Below, one piece after another: positions 63,701 through 64,000 of a DNA stretch of 64,000 nucleotides (its first letter is position 1; every line of letters begins with the position of its first letter). Origin of the DNA: Druceiella hillmani (taxonomy: Eukaryota > Arthropoda > Insecta > Lepidoptera > Hepialidae); contig JAYKKI010000095.1 of the NCBI GenBank assembly GCA_039881145.1, positions 9,166,501 through 9,230,500 on the forward strand. Direction: 5' to 3'. A program made the translations under genes and the position numbers. The notes beneath the pieces are model-generated. The model saw only the letters and a program-made list of their open reading frames with translations, was not told the DNA's origin and did no database searches.

Positions 63701-64000
63701 ATTGTCTGATTCCTCTCAAAGAATTTTGTTCTGAATTTTGAACATTAAATGTATTGGTGAATTCATTTATTGAGCTTTAGGAACCCCGCGATTTCATTTT
63801 GTGAAAATATGCATCAATATTGTTAATTTTTTATTCAATATTTTTAATATTTCTTTTCCTGCTTTTTTGTCCAGGCGTTGGCACATTCTTACTTTCTTGT
63901 TGATTTATTGCGTTTATAATAATTAATAATTATTATTTCGCCTGTTAGCGATATTTTGGTCACTGTGTTAAATAAAATCGTTCTTTCCTAAAATTATATA

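Larger units (their letters stand above)
57803..64000. other. Probable intron or intergenic DNA
   Basis: Downstream of the exon above. Holds one perfect hairpin, a dispersed repeat, a GC-rich patch and a TA array. A less AT-rich patch at about 62,225-62,300 has a 30-codon open frame with no family resemblance. No further exon could be supported. Confidence 0.5.

Overview
This is an AT-rich animal nuclear segment, almost certainly insect. The evidence is insect-type gustatory receptor (7tm_7) fragments, a mariner with DD34D spacing, LINE, Helitron-like and gypsy-like remnants, long (TA)n arrays, and GT-AG introns. Four degraded gustatory receptor copies in 64 kb would suit a hymenopteran such as an ant, but that placement is inference. 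I see no rRNA, tRNA, CRISPR or prokaryotic-style operon.

Layout. 1-3,075: low-information AT-rich DNA with one dispersed repeat and a (TA)n tract. 3,076-22,756: a giant imperfect inverted repeat, with two arms of about 8.3-8.4 kb around a 2.9 kb unrelated spacer. In mirror order each arm carries a LINE reverse-transcriptase remnant, a short dispersed repeat, an unrecognised two-exon gene fragment, a dead mariner and a gustatory-receptor pseudogene. 22,757-28,000: a nest of a 5' Helitron-like fragment (with a well-formed TATA/Inr/DPE promoter and an Arg/Glu repeat ORF) and a broken gypsy/errantivirus-like element. 28,000-41,200: mostly gene-free, with one more gustatory-receptor pseudogene (33.1-33.7 kb) and a 3' LINE fragment (36.6-37.5 kb). 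41.2-41.7 kb: a fourth gustatory-receptor fragment. 42.1-44.7 kb: a nearly complete pogo/Tigger-like transposon whose transposase ends in a Cys/His PHD-like motif. 45.6-48.3 kb: a third copy of the two-exon gene fragment, with a transposon endonuclease remnant in its intron. 49.8-53.2 kb: repeats. 57.5-57.8 kb: the only convincing host gene start (core promoter, uORF, signal-peptide exon, splice donor).

The most unusual object is a family of hairpin elements (copies at 10.9, 19.7, 27.1, 52.4 and 52.9 kb). Each full copy is an almost perfect foldback with arms of about 80-105 bp followed by a one-sided tail of about 40 bp. Insertions are bounded by target-site duplications of 9, 10, 12 and 13 bp. 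Because the two inverted-repeat arms are paralogous, two insertions can be read against their empty sites in the opposite arm. Differences between copies, including an 8-bp indel, occur symmetrically in both stem arms, so the arms appear to evolve in concert. Variable-length duplications do not fit a classical MITE and suggest a retroposon-like route. I do not recognise this family.
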